This document shows, piece after piece, positions 37,251 to 48,997 of a stretch of DNA of 64,000 nt. The DNA is taken from positions 48,191,501 through 48,255,500 of the forward strand of contig NC_071669.1 of assembly GCF_028554725.1 (NCBI RefSeq), written 5' to 3'. Position numbers and translations under genes: made by a program. Below the pieces are notes generated by a model, which had not been told where the DNA came from, ran no database searches, and worked only from the letters and a program-made list of their open reading frames with translations. This DNA comes from Zeugodacus cucurbitae (lineage: Eukaryota > Arthropoda > Insecta > Diptera > Tephritidae). Positions within the stretch are counted from its first letter, which is position 1. Each line of letters begins with the position of its first letter.

Positions 37251-39600
37251 GTTACATATTGTGGTCAGCGCATGCGAACTAGCTGATAACAACTATGAGC
37301 TGCTTAGGCAAACCGCAAACCCGCGAACGACGCTATCTTATTTTGAGTGCCCAAGCAGAGCTTCTGGTTAAGCAAAATAAAAACAATTTAATACTAATAA
37401 GTAAATAAAAACTATAACGCGACATTTATTGTTTCCTCTTTAAGCAGAAATAAAAATTAAAAAAAAAAATGTTTTTAAATTACTAAACTTTTTTTCCTGC
37501 GTTCCGTGAACACTAAAACCACAAATTAAGTGATTAAAAATTAAATATTTGAAAATTTTTATCAACGTACAAGTGCTGGAAATTCACACTCAAAAATCCA
37601 CAACCCTAGAATCGAAAGATTTCCAATGAATTCAAACAAAATGGTCGAACACGCTCAATTCACAGCTTCATCTCGGTAATAATTGTATTAAAATGGACGA
37701 AATGATTTTTACGATTTTATTGTTTAGTTTCTGTTACTGTTGCTGTTTTTCATATTTGTTGTTGAGCTACCGTTTTAATTGATATCAATTCGCCACACAT
37801 TGTTAATTGAAAGGGTGTGATCAGTCGCAGTTCATCGACAAAAAACAACAATAATTTTCATTAGAAGCGCCGCGCTACCACATACGCCTGCGCACCTGTC
37901 AAATAGTCGCGCTCTCACTTCGTGGCTGCTGCCTACATTTCACACTCCCAACTCAAAACCGTTTATAACGCTCACTGCAGAGTCCGTTGCTACAACTATT
38001 GTTTATTATTATTTTTGCTTTTTTTGTTTTTCCTCGCACTTGTTTGTCAATGAAATTAACACTTTTATAGTGATTTTTATCACCAGCATGATGATTATTT
38101 CAATTTATCTGTTTATTTGTTTTAATTTTTTTTTTAATTTTTTGTTTTAAATTCTTTGTTTTTTCAGCGCTTTTAATGAACTATCTCTGTTTTTGTTGTG
38201 CGCTGTTAAAAAGCAAAACCGTTTCGCCGTTTTAACAGCAACGAATGGCGTGCGGTACACTTTTAACGGTAACAGACCTTTGTAAATTGATTAGTTTTTG
38301 ATGATCTATGCAATTAACGTGTAGGTGGGAAACGCGCTCGTCATAAAGTTGACGAGTTCGTGCATAAGGAAATTATGGAGTTGAAACGAAGAATTAGAAG
38401 AATTTAAAACAATTATAAAAGTGTGGTAAAACTCAAAGAATTTTATGCAGAATATTAATTTTCTTAGAAATTATGCACTAGATATTCATTAAAATTCATA
38501 AAACGTTCTTAATAATTCGTAATAAGAAAGAGAGTCAAAAGTTCAAACTAGTTGAGAATTAGTAAATTCACGAACGAAATGTGTCTGTATACTAGTATTT
38601 ATTGCTGCAATTGTAGCATACATGCAGGCAGGAAACTCATTACCATTAGTGTAGTATGAGTGTAATGGGAAGAGTAGTTAAGATATTTTTTAAATTATAT
38701 TAATTGAGAGTGAGGGTAAGAAAGAGAGCATATTGAGTTAGCGCTACATTAAAGTGATTATTAAATAAAAAGCTGCATTTTATACACAAGATATCAAAGA
38801 ATTTCCTAATTACACTCCATTCATCAACCACCTATATACAGAAATATTCTAAAACTCAAACGATCTACCCATAAATCATTTCAATTTCCAGCTAAATAAA
38901 ATTATGTATAATAAAACTTGTTGTCCAACACATTTTCTGAATATTATATTAAAGAAATATATCTATATTTTCACACAAACAGTGACTATAAAGTTTAATA
39001 AAATGAATAAACTTCTCATGAATTAACACTATTTATGATAAGCTAATAAATTTATAGCAAAGCAAAATTTCTGTGCCATAAAATAACTCGCTACACCACC
39101 CAACGGGTTTTCTGTTGGATTTGTATGCAAACATAGATATAAATATTCAAGCAAGCATACATATTTATTGGTGTTAGAAACGTGTTAATTGTTGAAGATT
39201 TGCTATACCCAAGTGACGTCATTTATTATGAAAATAAAAATGCACGAAAATAATCATTTTATTTATACAGAAATATGACTTTTTTTATAAATAAAATACA
39301 CGAAAATCATTATATTTGGTTTCAAATATTTAAATTTTAATTATAAAATGCCAAAATTTGAAGTTCTGTTCTACGAAACTGAATATAGTGAGAGTGAAAG
39401 AGACAGCTAAATATTATATATAAGTTGGAACAGAAGGTAATAGGTCATAAAGTTCGAATAGAGAGAACTAGAATAGAGGGAGAGCTAGAAAAGCATATCT
39501 TTACTATAGGTGATATTTTTTAGGTTAAAGGTTATTCATTCGAGATTATATGCGTAAGGGTTATGAAATTTTATGGTATTCCCTCATTTTTGAAATTTAC
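37251..39600. other. non-coding, AT-rich
   Basis: No gene is recognised and no open frame exceeds 60 codons over most of it. A consensus-like initiator TCAGTC with its A at 37823 has neither TATA nor a downstream element. TGACGTCA lies at 39214-39221. The rest is plain AT-rich sequence with no visible repeats. Confidence 0.65.
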
Positions 39601-39807
39601 AAAAAATTAGAATTTTGAATTTTTCTTTGGTAAAAAATATGACGAAATCAACTTTGATTCCAACTTTAAACATTTTCCGTTCCAACAACAACACTATATA
39701 TTTAAGTATAAGCAACAATTGCGATAATTTTAAGTGGAGAAACTCATTTTCTTCCCCAAAACCTGCACTCATTTACCACTACATAACCTTAACCTACAGT
39801 TACAACA

Positions 39808-39823
39808 CAACGTCATGACGTTG
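39808..39823. promoter_or_regulatory. 16-bp perfect palindrome CAACGTCATGACGTTG
   Basis: The word is its own reverse complement and places two ACGTCA/TGACGT half-sites back to back around CATG. Half-sites of this kind are bound by CREB/ATF-type bZIP factors. Whether it is bound here is inference. Full TGACGTCA sites also occur at 20215, 39214 and 44762. Confidence 0.5.
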
Positions 39824-41396
39824 CAAGCAACAACACACACACAGTCACAATGAGGCATCGATAGCCATCTATAATTATCGACACTATCGCATAGCGAGCG
39901 AATACGAGTCGCCGCCAACAACACTGGTGGCATGAAAAACGTAGTTGCAACTGTCGCCGCGTATTGTCGCCGCATATAACCATAAATTAACGTACGTACG
40001 GTGCCGCACAAAGGACGAATGGCAACAACAGAAGGAGCAATGAAGTAAATGGTAGCGACAATATTTAAAGCATTTTAAACATTTCAATGGTCAGCACTTA
40101 CAAATGGCAACGCTCAATTACAAGTGTAGCGTGCAACAAAAAGCGGCACATATGCATATTGTGGCATGTATGCGTGAGCCATGGATGTGTGTGGCAAGTC
40201 GAAGGCCACACAACATAACAACGCATCGGTAGTCAACGTTGGTGGGTGTGTTGGCTGTTGAAGGCGGCAATTTACGGCATTGCAACCAACGTTTAAGCTG
40301 CCGATACGGTGGCAAGCACTGACATACGGTATGCATATAGATGTGTGTGCGTCAAGTTAATATTCTGCTGGTATGCATAACATATGCGGTATGTTGCAAT
40401 TTAATAAACGTTAATTATGTCGTGTTGCATGGTGGTGCGGCAAGTGGCAATAAGCCAAAGTGGCTGACAATGCCGGCCCTAGCACTCAAGGCTTGCAAAT
40501 ACGCACAGTCAAGAGGATATATGTGTGTGCAACATTACAAACTTGTATGTTGCAAGTACATGTATGTGTGTATGATGCACTTGCTGCATGTCGCTTGCTA
40601 TTCGTGCGATTAAATTGTGCGTGGCAATGAATTTATGTGTACACCCTTCCTTGCACTTGACTTGCAACCGAATTTGCCGTTATGTTGTTGAAGCCTCATT
40701 TTGCTTGCAGTTCTGTTTCCATGGTGTTTACTGGGGCAAGCGGAAGTAAATCTGTGCAAATTCTCGGTCATTTTATGCAATTTTGTTTGGATACGCACTT
40801 GCAACATCGTCGCAGCCAACAGCTGGTGGCGTGGCTCAAGGCGTTGCAAATAACAACTTTGACTGCTCTTTGTTGCTAGTAACAACTTGTCAAACTGTTT
40901 TTTCGCAACTTACTGTGGTTGAGTAAGTGTTGCAAGTATATTGCTGAGCGATTGTCATTTGCCAATTTCATTTAATCCCACATTGCATGACTCTAAGTGC
41001 GTTTTTGTTATTATTTTATATTGAAACAGCACACAATAACCGCAAACGACTGTGAGAGCGACAGTATAATCGGCTCACTTGTCACATGCCGCTAGCGGTG
41101 TTGAGAGACAATTATTCTTAACAGAGCAACAGCCGCAGCGCCATACTTTTACATGCATGTGGCACACATTTAAGATAGTTGAAGGCAAAAATAAAATTTT
41201 AAAATCATCAGTTCGAAAACAACAACAATAACAATTATATAATATAAGTAAACTCAAAAACTTTAAACGTATCTCATCTTAATTCAAATGCGCAACAGCG
41301 CACCATCAGCTTGCTATTTGTAGTTAGCTACTTGTGGCATTTTGCAACAACATTCACCGCGTTCGCGACATATTCAGTGCACTTGAGCTGTGTTTG

Positions 41397-41588
41397 TCAT
41401 TGCTTTTTCGGTAGCCTACTTATACACCACCCGCCATAGCGGCGCTCACGGCGTGCGCGATCGCCACAGCGTTGCCAGTCATTCGACAACTGACACTCGT
41501 CTATCACTCTCAGATTTGGACGCTGCTTTAGGCGCTGCGCGTATAAGTCAGCAGTGACAGTGAAAAACAAAAGCAATAGCAAATAGCG
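41397..41588 (-). CDS. short ORF with signal-peptide-like leader, no ATG; doubtful
   Basis: Reading leftward from 41588 the frame starts with a Leu/Phe-rich run (Leu-Leu-Leu-Leu-Leu-Phe-Phe), then Thr-Val-Thr-Ala-Asp-Leu-Tyr-Ala, a plausible signal-peptidase site. A basic segment with three cysteines (Asp-Glu-Cys, Gln-Arg-Cys, Gly-Trp-Cys) follows, ending Pro-Lys-Lys-Gln and TGA. No ATG precedes it in frame: a TAG stands at 41589-41591, with a second hydrophobic frame upstream of that stop (41589-41777). An AG splice acceptor is possible exactly there. The leader could simply be a reading of GCAATAGCAAAAG-type repeats. Unrecognised. Confidence 0.12.
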   Translation of the reverse strand, partial: RYLLLLLFFTVTADLYAQRLKQRPNLRVIDECQLSNDWQRCGDRARRERRYGGWCISRLPKKQ

Positions 41589-43000
41589 CTACTGCACGGC
41601 AAGGCAACATGGCATCGCGGCCAGCCAAATAGCAATAAAAAGCACTTGTACGCGCGCGACATATTGAGAAATGTGCAACAGTTTAATGACCATATTTGGT
41701 ATATTTTTATGGCAAGTTGCATTTATCAGATGCGTCGCGCAGCGCGCGCGTAATAAAAACAAACAAGAACATAACAAAAAATAGCAAGAGAATTAACAAA
41801 AGCTACCACTGCTGCAGTGGCAATAAAAATATGGTAGGCGCAAACATAACTGCAAGCGTTTGTATATATGCAACAGTTTGTGGTGGGGCTCTAGTAGCAA
41901 GCGTTAGAAAAAACAGGCGACGCAGTTACGCGCGCGCCCTCTGTGCCGCGCGACGTCTAGCTGGTTGCACAGTTGTCGCGGCAGCAGCAGCCGATCGACG
42001 CAACGCATCGATGAATTGAAATGTGGCAATTTTGCTGCCATGCGCCTTCTGGTCATCTTGCGCGCGTTCATTGCTAGTCTATAATTTGCAGTTGTCTACG
42101 TAGTCTAGACAGTGGACGCGCAAATCTATAGGCACATAAGCAAGCGCTTGTAAAATGAATAGCCAAAATAAATAAATAAATTTGAAGGCTATTGTTTTGG
42201 GTGCTGCGCGTGCCACAAATATAAGCAACAGTTTGTTGCAAACATAAGCCACAGACTTATGAACTCAATTCAGTTCTATGTAACCCTTTTTTACCAGCGA
42301 TATACTGAACATGCAACGCGCGCTGGCATTTGCGGCTGTTAATTAATTGCTGCGCATGCGCGCATCCCCACCGCAAAACAAGATATTTTACACCTGTTTG
42401 TCGCATATGTTCGTTGCGCGCAGAACGCGTATTTAAAGTGGAGTGCAAAAATAAAAAAGCAGCGCGCCACTTTGTTGCTGTAAAAGCAACGTTGGGGCCA
42501 CCAGCGCCGCTGACAAATGAGGAGCGCGCTGCATGTCAATGCTTTGTGGCAGCTTAAAAAGGTATAAATTACTAATGAATGACGTACAATTTAATTGCGA
42601 GTAACAGCTACAATAACAACAACAATAGCAGCAGCAAGTGCACTTAGTCAAGTGCTAAGTTGCTACATGCATATGTAGAATGTGGCAATGTCCAACGCAT
42701 GCATACACCCATGTTGCACGAGTTCTAGACACTTAACCCTGTTGACAATATACACTCCTCCTACCACCACTTCTATGTGGCAAGCATATTGCGACATACA
42801 GTTGTTGTAGCAGTTGCAACTGTTGTTGCCATACTCCATCATCTCTGCGAGCGTATTTCTTGTTGTTGTTCTTGCCACATGTCGTCAGCATGTGCGCTCC
42901 GCTATTTGAAGTGCATGCATACAAATTTGTCATTCTCATTGGTATTATAAAGTAGACTGAGTGAAATTAATTGAAAAACGTGGCCGCCTCGCGCTCTTAT

Positions 43001-43560
43001 GTATTCCCCACACTCAAAGATGTGGCGAGCGTATGAGTGAGTGTCTTAGCCAAGGCACATCGACACACAAGTTGAATGAATGAGCTTAAGGCCTGGCTGG
43101 CATTTGCTGACAAGTCAACGCAAATGGCCGTGACAGCTTCGCGGGCGTAAACGGCGACCAACAGCCAACTGTCCGCATCTGTTGCATCAAGAGTGCTCGG
43201 GCAATTAAAAGGGCTAAATTAAATCTACAGCAACTTTTATTGGCGACAACCATTTCGTTTCACTTGCTGCGCCTATTCCGGCTGATGAAAGTGGAATATT
43301 TAAGGGGAAATGAGTTGCCGGAAAAGGCTGGCAAGTCAATTGTCTTACCTTAAAAGCGCACACTCATCAGCCATTGTGATGAATATTTAATTAGGTGTGC
43401 ATTTTAATGCTACCATACGCCAGGGTTTTATTGGCAGTCGTCGCATTGAAGTGAGAATATGGCGATGCTTGTAAAATTTGTCTAATTGTTATTGGAAAAG
43501 TGCGCTTTTTTAGTAATAAAGGCTTGGCTAAGAATGTGCGTGCAGCCATTTAAGTTGTTA
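43001..43560. promoter_or_regulatory. candidate cis-regulatory block
   Basis: This block lacks the CAA/TTG and homopolymer clutter of its surroundings and has balanced composition. It carries several words like fly developmental factor sites: TTTAATTAGG (homeodomain) near 43388, TTTTATTGGC near 43427, GGGGAAATGAG near 43305 and CATTTCGTTTCAC near 43250. No open frame runs through it. The call rests on texture and motif words only. Confidence 0.3.
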
Positions 43561-43599
43561 TATAAGTTCGTGTATATATGTATTAAAGTATCTAGCGCC

Positions 43600-44050
43600 T
43601 GAAATATTTCACATCTTAGTAAGATGTTTTATTAGTAAGTGAGTGAAAGCTTGTCATACTTAGAGCTTTTGTGGATGTTAACGAGAAAGCTTATCACCTT
43701 CCTCATGAGCTTTCTAGCCTATTTGATTAAAAGCTTATAATTCTTAAACTTAAATTTTATTTGGCAAAAGCTTTCATCAGTGAAAGCTTACTTTTACGCG
43801 CATAATATTGCAAAGCAATAACACAGTAGATATATTTTCGTTATTATTCAGACTGAGAATGATATTTATTTAAAAAATTAAAGCGATATGCGAAAGCTTT
43901 TAGAGCTTTCACATATGTATTGCCGATATAATATAAGAAGTTTCTAAAAGTGAACATTATTTTGTTTTTAAATCTCTTTTTCGCTGAAAAACATCAATTG
44001 GGTGAAAGCTTCTAGGAAGAGCTTTCGACTAAAAATACGCAAAACTAATT
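43600..44050. repeat. AAGCTTT motif cluster 2
   Basis: About ten copies of GAAAGCTT, GAGCTTTC or AAGCTTTC occur in 420 bp, spaced irregularly. Several are palindromic around AAGCTT (for example 43791-43800). The same word clusters at 8105-8530 and 46310-46590. Confidence 0.75.
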
Positions 44051-44600
44051 ATTATCATTAATTATAGTAAATTATCATTAATTATAGAAAATATATATTT
44101 TATTTAATTTTATTACAATTATGCTGTTTTTTAAATTGCTATTATTTTTACTCGTTTCTAATTAAATTTGTTCTTCCTCAAAAATATTACCAAATATAAT
44201 TCTAAAATCCGAAAATAACTTCGTGTTTCATTTCATATTTTCTACCATCATTTTCTTTTCAAAATCGTGCTTTAATTGTACCAAAAGTGAAATAAATTCA
44301 ATTTAATTTATTTATAGGCGACACTACTTTACAAAGCAATGCTAAGAATTTGCAGTGAAATGCGGCAATACACAAGTTCAACTCAGCCATTTGGCATTTG
44401 CGAAAGCATTTCAAGAATTTGAATGCACCGACTAGGAAATTGCCGGAGAGAGTGCGCGAATAAAATTAATTTGATTTAATTATTATTTTGTTTTGGTTAT
44501 TGGATGCAATTAATTAATTTTAATGTTGATTTTATTTAATATATTTTACGCCTTTTCATGAACATATTCTCCAACGCTTCCTTACTTAAATAGCTGCACA
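44051..44600. other. non-coding, AT-rich
   Basis: This is plain AT-rich sequence, and TTATCATTAATTATAG is duplicated near 44050-44090. No gene is seen. Confidence 0.65.
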
Positions 44601-45130
44601 TAACATTCATGGCAACTCCTCCAATTGCCTCCACAGTCGCTCGACAGAGCACAGCCACAGTGCGGCGGGCCTAGTGCAGCAGTATTTGATTGGCTGGTGA
44701 ATTCTTAATTTATTGTGCGTCAATTTGCGAGCGCGTCTTCGCGCGGTGTCATTGCGGTGATTGACGTCAAACTTGGTAATCAACTCGGAAACAACACGCG
44801 ATCGCCCGCAACTCAGCAACATCGATACAAAAATATTTTTATATTTTTTAATATATACGAGTCCAAGAAACGCCAACGCCGCCGCCGACGCCACAGTCCA
44901 AGTGATAACCGCGCACCAACGCGTCTCGACACACAGCGTCAGCAAAACACACCCCTGGCGGGCGCAATCAGAACAGATGCACGATGTACTGACGCGCATG
45001 ACCAGGCCAGTTAGACAGTCCGTAGGGGAGCGTCCACTCAGCGGAAGCAGGCGCGATAGCAGCGCGACGTGTGAGGCGGTAGCGACGCGGCGACTCATGG
45101 CGATAACGACAAGCGCGTCAGCGATCTGCT
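44601..45130. other. GC-rich island with CRE palindrome
   Basis: The GC content is clearly above its surroundings, with frames open on both strands (163 codons minus at 44607-45098; 124 codons plus at 44761-45135, non-ATG). Neither matches a family I know, and mutual openness is expected in stop-poor GC-rich DNA. TGACGTCA lies at 44762-44769 and ATCGATA at 44820. A promoter or untranslated first exon is possible but unproven. Confidence 0.4.
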
Positions 45131-46300
45131 GTTGATTTGCAATGTTTCTTCTGCTTTGTTTTTGTTATTGTTTTGATAGCGTTAGCAATAACAAAAATAA
45201 ACACATGCATTGGACGCAAGTAAAAAACCAAAACAACAACAACAGCAATACAGAATTGAATTGGGACGCCAAAATGTTGTTAAGCGTTAACTGTTTGTTG
45301 TTGTTGTTGCAAATAAATTCGCAGAAATATGTTTGTTACTTTTTATAGTATATTTGTGTTCGGCGTTGTAGGCGGCTCAAGCGCGTAGGACCACTTCTTG
45401 GCCATAGCTTTCAGTATACATACAATATATCAATAAATATATGTATTTGCTGCTTAAATATAAATTGAAATAAATTGCTGATAATTTCTCAATGATGATG
45501 ATTATTGATTTATTGCACGCCACCGCATCTGCCACATTATTGGCCAACGACCAAACAACGGCAGCAGCGCCATTTCGCCAGCAACTTCCAATGAGCAGCG
45601 CAACCAGCCGATTGCTGCACCAACGCCGGCAGCGCGCAATGGCGACTGGCAAACGAGCAATGAATTAAACAGATGCGACAATATAATTTGTAATTGCTGA
45701 CCGCTGCTGATTAATGTTATTGTTAGTTTAACTACTTTTTTGGTTTTTGTTTTATTAGATACCACTTCAATTGCTGCTAAAACCGCTTCAGTTGTTTTAA
45801 GCAAGACACTTAAGTACTGTTACTTACGTTTTTTCACTTTTTTCTATGTTATCAAGCACATACAAGCTCTTACTTTCAGCAGATAACGGCAACAGCATAG
45901 TAATCATATTTACAGTTATTTAGCGAAAAATCTAATCAGTGAAATTTGCCGAATAAACGATAATAAATGAAAGCAATAGTCATTTGCAAAAAGTACCAAA
46001 ACGAATTGTGCTGATTATGAAAGACCTCCAAATGTGCTGATATCTCAAAATTGCGACACACCTCCAGCTAGACCAGCTGAGTGGGCATAACTTTGTATGC
46101 AAGTATATAAAATTATTAGAGTGGACTAACAAAAAAGCTGTTAACAACATTAGACTGTTAAATATGATATGTTATGTGTAGAATATTTTGAGTTGGTGAT
46201 TTTTGTTAGGGTGGTAGTGGTGACTTAAGTGGTGTATAATTTGAAAGAAATTGTAAAATTCACGCGCTCGAGTATTATTTTGCATGAAATAAAAGAGCAT
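45131..46300. other. non-coding; mixed then AT-rich
   Basis: 45500-45700 is balanced and less repetitive, with TTGATTTATTG near 45506 (Hox/Exd-like). 45830-46300 is AT-rich with TTAGGGTGG near 46207, a word also seen near 25110. No gene is recognised. Confidence 0.55.
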
Positions 46301-46309
46301 ATGCATTTT

Positions 46310-46590
46310 ATAGCTTTAGAAGAGCTTTCACACATAAGAGAAAACTTTCACACAAAAAAGAGCTTTCACATTAATATGAAATTTTACATAGAATGCTGGT
46401 GAAGAAAATATATTTCTAGTGTTAAGAGAAAGCTTTCGCACAAAAAAGAGCTTTCACCAAAAAAGCTTTCACAAAATGAGCTTTCACATTAATATGAAAT
46501 TTTACATAAAATGCTAGTTAACAAAATAGATTTTTAGTGTTTAGATTAGCTTTCAGCCATAAATGAGCTTTCGGAAAAAGCTTTGAAGTT
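46310..46590. repeat. GAGCTTTCACA repeat with a 118-bp tandem duplication
   Basis: GAGCTTTCACATTAATATGA begins at 46360 and again at 46478. The following sequence (ATTTTACATA.AATGCT.GT...AAAATA..TTT.TAGTGTT) matches closely between copies. Extra GAGCTTTCAC or AAGCTTTC words fill the ends, at least nine in all over 280 bp. This is the third cluster of the word family seen at 8105 and 43600. Confidence 0.85.
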
Positions 46591-48917
46591 GAAATGTTGT
46601 ATGTTTTATTTATTTTTTGTGATTAAATGAAATATTTTTAAGGTAAGAGAGTAAGCAGGAGTGTTTAAAACTTAACTTAACTTAACTTAACTTTTACATT
46701 AAATAATAACCATAGGGCAAATTGTGTTGAAAAGCTCACAGTATTTGAAAAAATTTGTTTTCCTTTTTTGTTAACATATGTTTAACAGAACGGGTAAGTA
46801 ATTTATACATAGAATTTTTTATCATTCTACCGCATGCTCATCACTTTAGTACCACCCTGAAACAATCTCGCTGCTACCGCAAGCCTTCTACATACAACTT
46901 TCCCATACTATTGACACTGTTATGCATATTTTTATATTGTTTTGCACACGTGTATATTTGTAAATATGTACATACACATGTTATATTTATTGCGCAATCT
47001 TACATTGCCGGCGTCCTAAAAACAATACCAACCAGCCGCCCAATGGCTAAAACAAAAACGTGTAAAAGTGAAGTTAAATACATATATATTTGTTATAAAA
47101 AAATATTATTTTTAATGTCATTTTGCATAACAACAATAGCAACAACAGCATTTTCAACAATTTTATCAAAATATTGTATTCAAATTTCAACAAACTGCCA
47201 CAGTGCGCTGTCGTTGCTGGCGTCAAATTTCGACGAAATTTAATTTTTTTTAATTAGCATACCGCATTACTCACTGCATTTGGACCGACAACGAGTGAAA
47301 ACGACAAACAGGTGAATTGCCGAAATGTCAAGCGGTTGGTTCGACAAAAAGTCGAATTTGTTTGATAGCCGGCACTTTGTTAGCTGCAATCGACGATGGG
47401 TTTCCAACGCCATAACGGAACAGGTCTAACCGCCGCACTAACTGTGTAGGGTGGCATAATATTTCACAGCGCGAAATGCATTAGTAGCCGAGCGCAAGCA
47501 ATTTGCGCTAATAAAAATCGGTTAATTTTGATTTGAATATTTTTTTACGATTTTTTGTGAACGCAAACACCCGCTGTTTGATTAAAAAATATTTATTTTT
47601 ATTTTATTTTATTTTTTCTGGTTTTTGAGTTTGTAATTTGATTGCAATTTCTTCTGCTCCTTCTTCTCTTTAGAGAATATCACATATGTTCGTTTGACCG
47701 CTCAATATCCACAAAAATTTTGCTTTGGTTTCACATAAAATGCATTTCAAAGTATTTTGTTTGTGGTAATAACAGCAACAACAATATCAACGGAAAGGCG
47801 CTTGCCAGCCTTTGCTTCGAATAACCAAAAAGCGACTTTCTAAGTAACGCTCTAATGAAGAAAGTAGTGTAAAGAAATAACTGTAGTTAATGCACGCTTA
47901 AATATGGTTGCTTGAAAGGCAGCGACTAGAAAATTATATAAAAAGGTTAAAAAAAAATTCCAAAAAAATTTTCCCAAACTGCCAACCGAACTATTGACCC
48001 AAAATTAAGTTGGAAAAAATTTTCACCATAAATAAACAATTTGCACTGACAGTGAGATTGCCGCACAACAACAAGAATTTTGCAATAGCAAATCGCACAT
48101 TGCCGCAAAAAAAAAAACAAAAACAAATAAAGCAAATCGATTTTGTGCCGAAAGCAAGGAATATTGAAATATCTACAATAAGTTTAAGTACACTTGTGTG
48201 CATATTTGAAAGCACTACGACTAGCCAATCGAATTTAAAATAAAGAAAGATGGGAAGAAGCCGCCTATCACTAATTAACATTCTGCTGCTTTCAAAGAGA
48301 TGCAGAACATTATTGCTTATACACACACACATGCACATAATTAGATATATATTAGAAAGCAAAGCAAAGAAAAGAAGGTATTTTGTAATTAGACAATAAT
48401 TTGCTAGACTCTTGCAAATATGCAAGTCGGAGGTATGTGGTGGAAGTTGCACTGTTAAACAGCTGTTAGGGCCAGCAGCGCAGTATTATTATAATTTTCT
48501 AAATATTATTATTAAATTAGCTTATTTGAGTTAAAAATGTTTGCAAAATTACTTCAAATGATTGAAATTGCAAAAAAAAATTATATAAATAGGGTGTAGG
48601 CTTCAACAGAGGCATAACAGCACATTAACAGAGATTGTACAGAGCAGTTTTTAGGTTGAAAATTAATAATATTTTGATTATTTGGTCAAATAGATGTAAA
48701 TGAAATTGAATAATATATATAGCTGAGTAGATTTTGTTAACAGTGAGTTAACATTGCATTAACAGTTGCCTTACAAATTAAATCCTATGCTATAAATAGT
48801 GATACGACTTCATATTTTGTAATCTATTTGAAATTGTTAGCATGTTAAACTTATTTAATTGGTCTTGAGAAATTATGTCGAGCGATTTTGGCAAGCTTAC
48901 ATATTACTAAAGCTATG
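46591..48917. other. non-coding, AT-rich
   Basis: (AACTT)5 lies at 46669-46693. The 162-codon plus-strand frame at 46755-47243 begins at TTG and resembles no family. The 153-codon minus-strand frame at 47991-48452 is hydrophobic but unrecognised. A TATATAAATAG word at 48582 has no initiator at the right distance. No gene is supported. Confidence 0.6.
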
Positions 48918-48997
48918 GAATTAAGATTTTATATATATATTTGGCGTAGGAACCGCTTTAAGCGATTATAGACGAATTAAGATTTTATATATATATT
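48918..48997. mobile_element. 32-bp repeat fragment flanked by 24-bp direct duplications
   Basis: A 24-base word beginning GAATTAAGATTTTATATATA occurs identically at 48918-48941 and 48974-48997. Between them is a 32-base piece containing GGCGTAGGAACCGCTTTAAG. That core closely resembles, from memory, part of a very abundant tephritid repeat. A short insert between long direct duplications is what a severely truncated retroposon insertion leaves. A simple 56-bp tandem duplication would look the same. Confidence 0.6.

Larger units (their letters stand above)
39601..43000. other. non-coding, GC-richer mosaic
   Basis: The sequence is mixed, with TGCAAC, GGCAAG and GCGC words. A 16-bp palindrome sits at 39808-39823 and the complement of CATGCCACA at 40160-40168. 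41400-41590 is the site of one short secreted-type ORF. No recognised gene. Confidence 0.6.

Noticed and set aside
37821..37826. TCAGTC initiator
   Set aside because: There is neither a TATA box about 30 bp upstream nor a downstream promoter element at +28, and no coding frame follows.
44607..45098. 163-codon minus-strand frame in a GC-rich block
   Set aside because: Both strands are open, as expected in stop-poor GC-rich DNA, and the sequence matches no family I can name; kept only as a GC island.
46669..46693. (AACTT)5 as telomere-like repeat
   Set aside because: It is only five units, does not match any insect telomere motif, and resembles the AAGTT words of the local degenerate repeats.
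46755..47243. 162-codon frame that might be a chemoreceptor fragment
   Set aside because: It has no ATG at the start and lacks any family signature such as a TYhhhhhQF motif; hydrophobicity follows AT-richness.
48582..48592. TATATAAATAG as a TATA box
   Set aside because: No initiator lies at the expected distance and no open frame follows; AT-rich DNA makes such words frequent.
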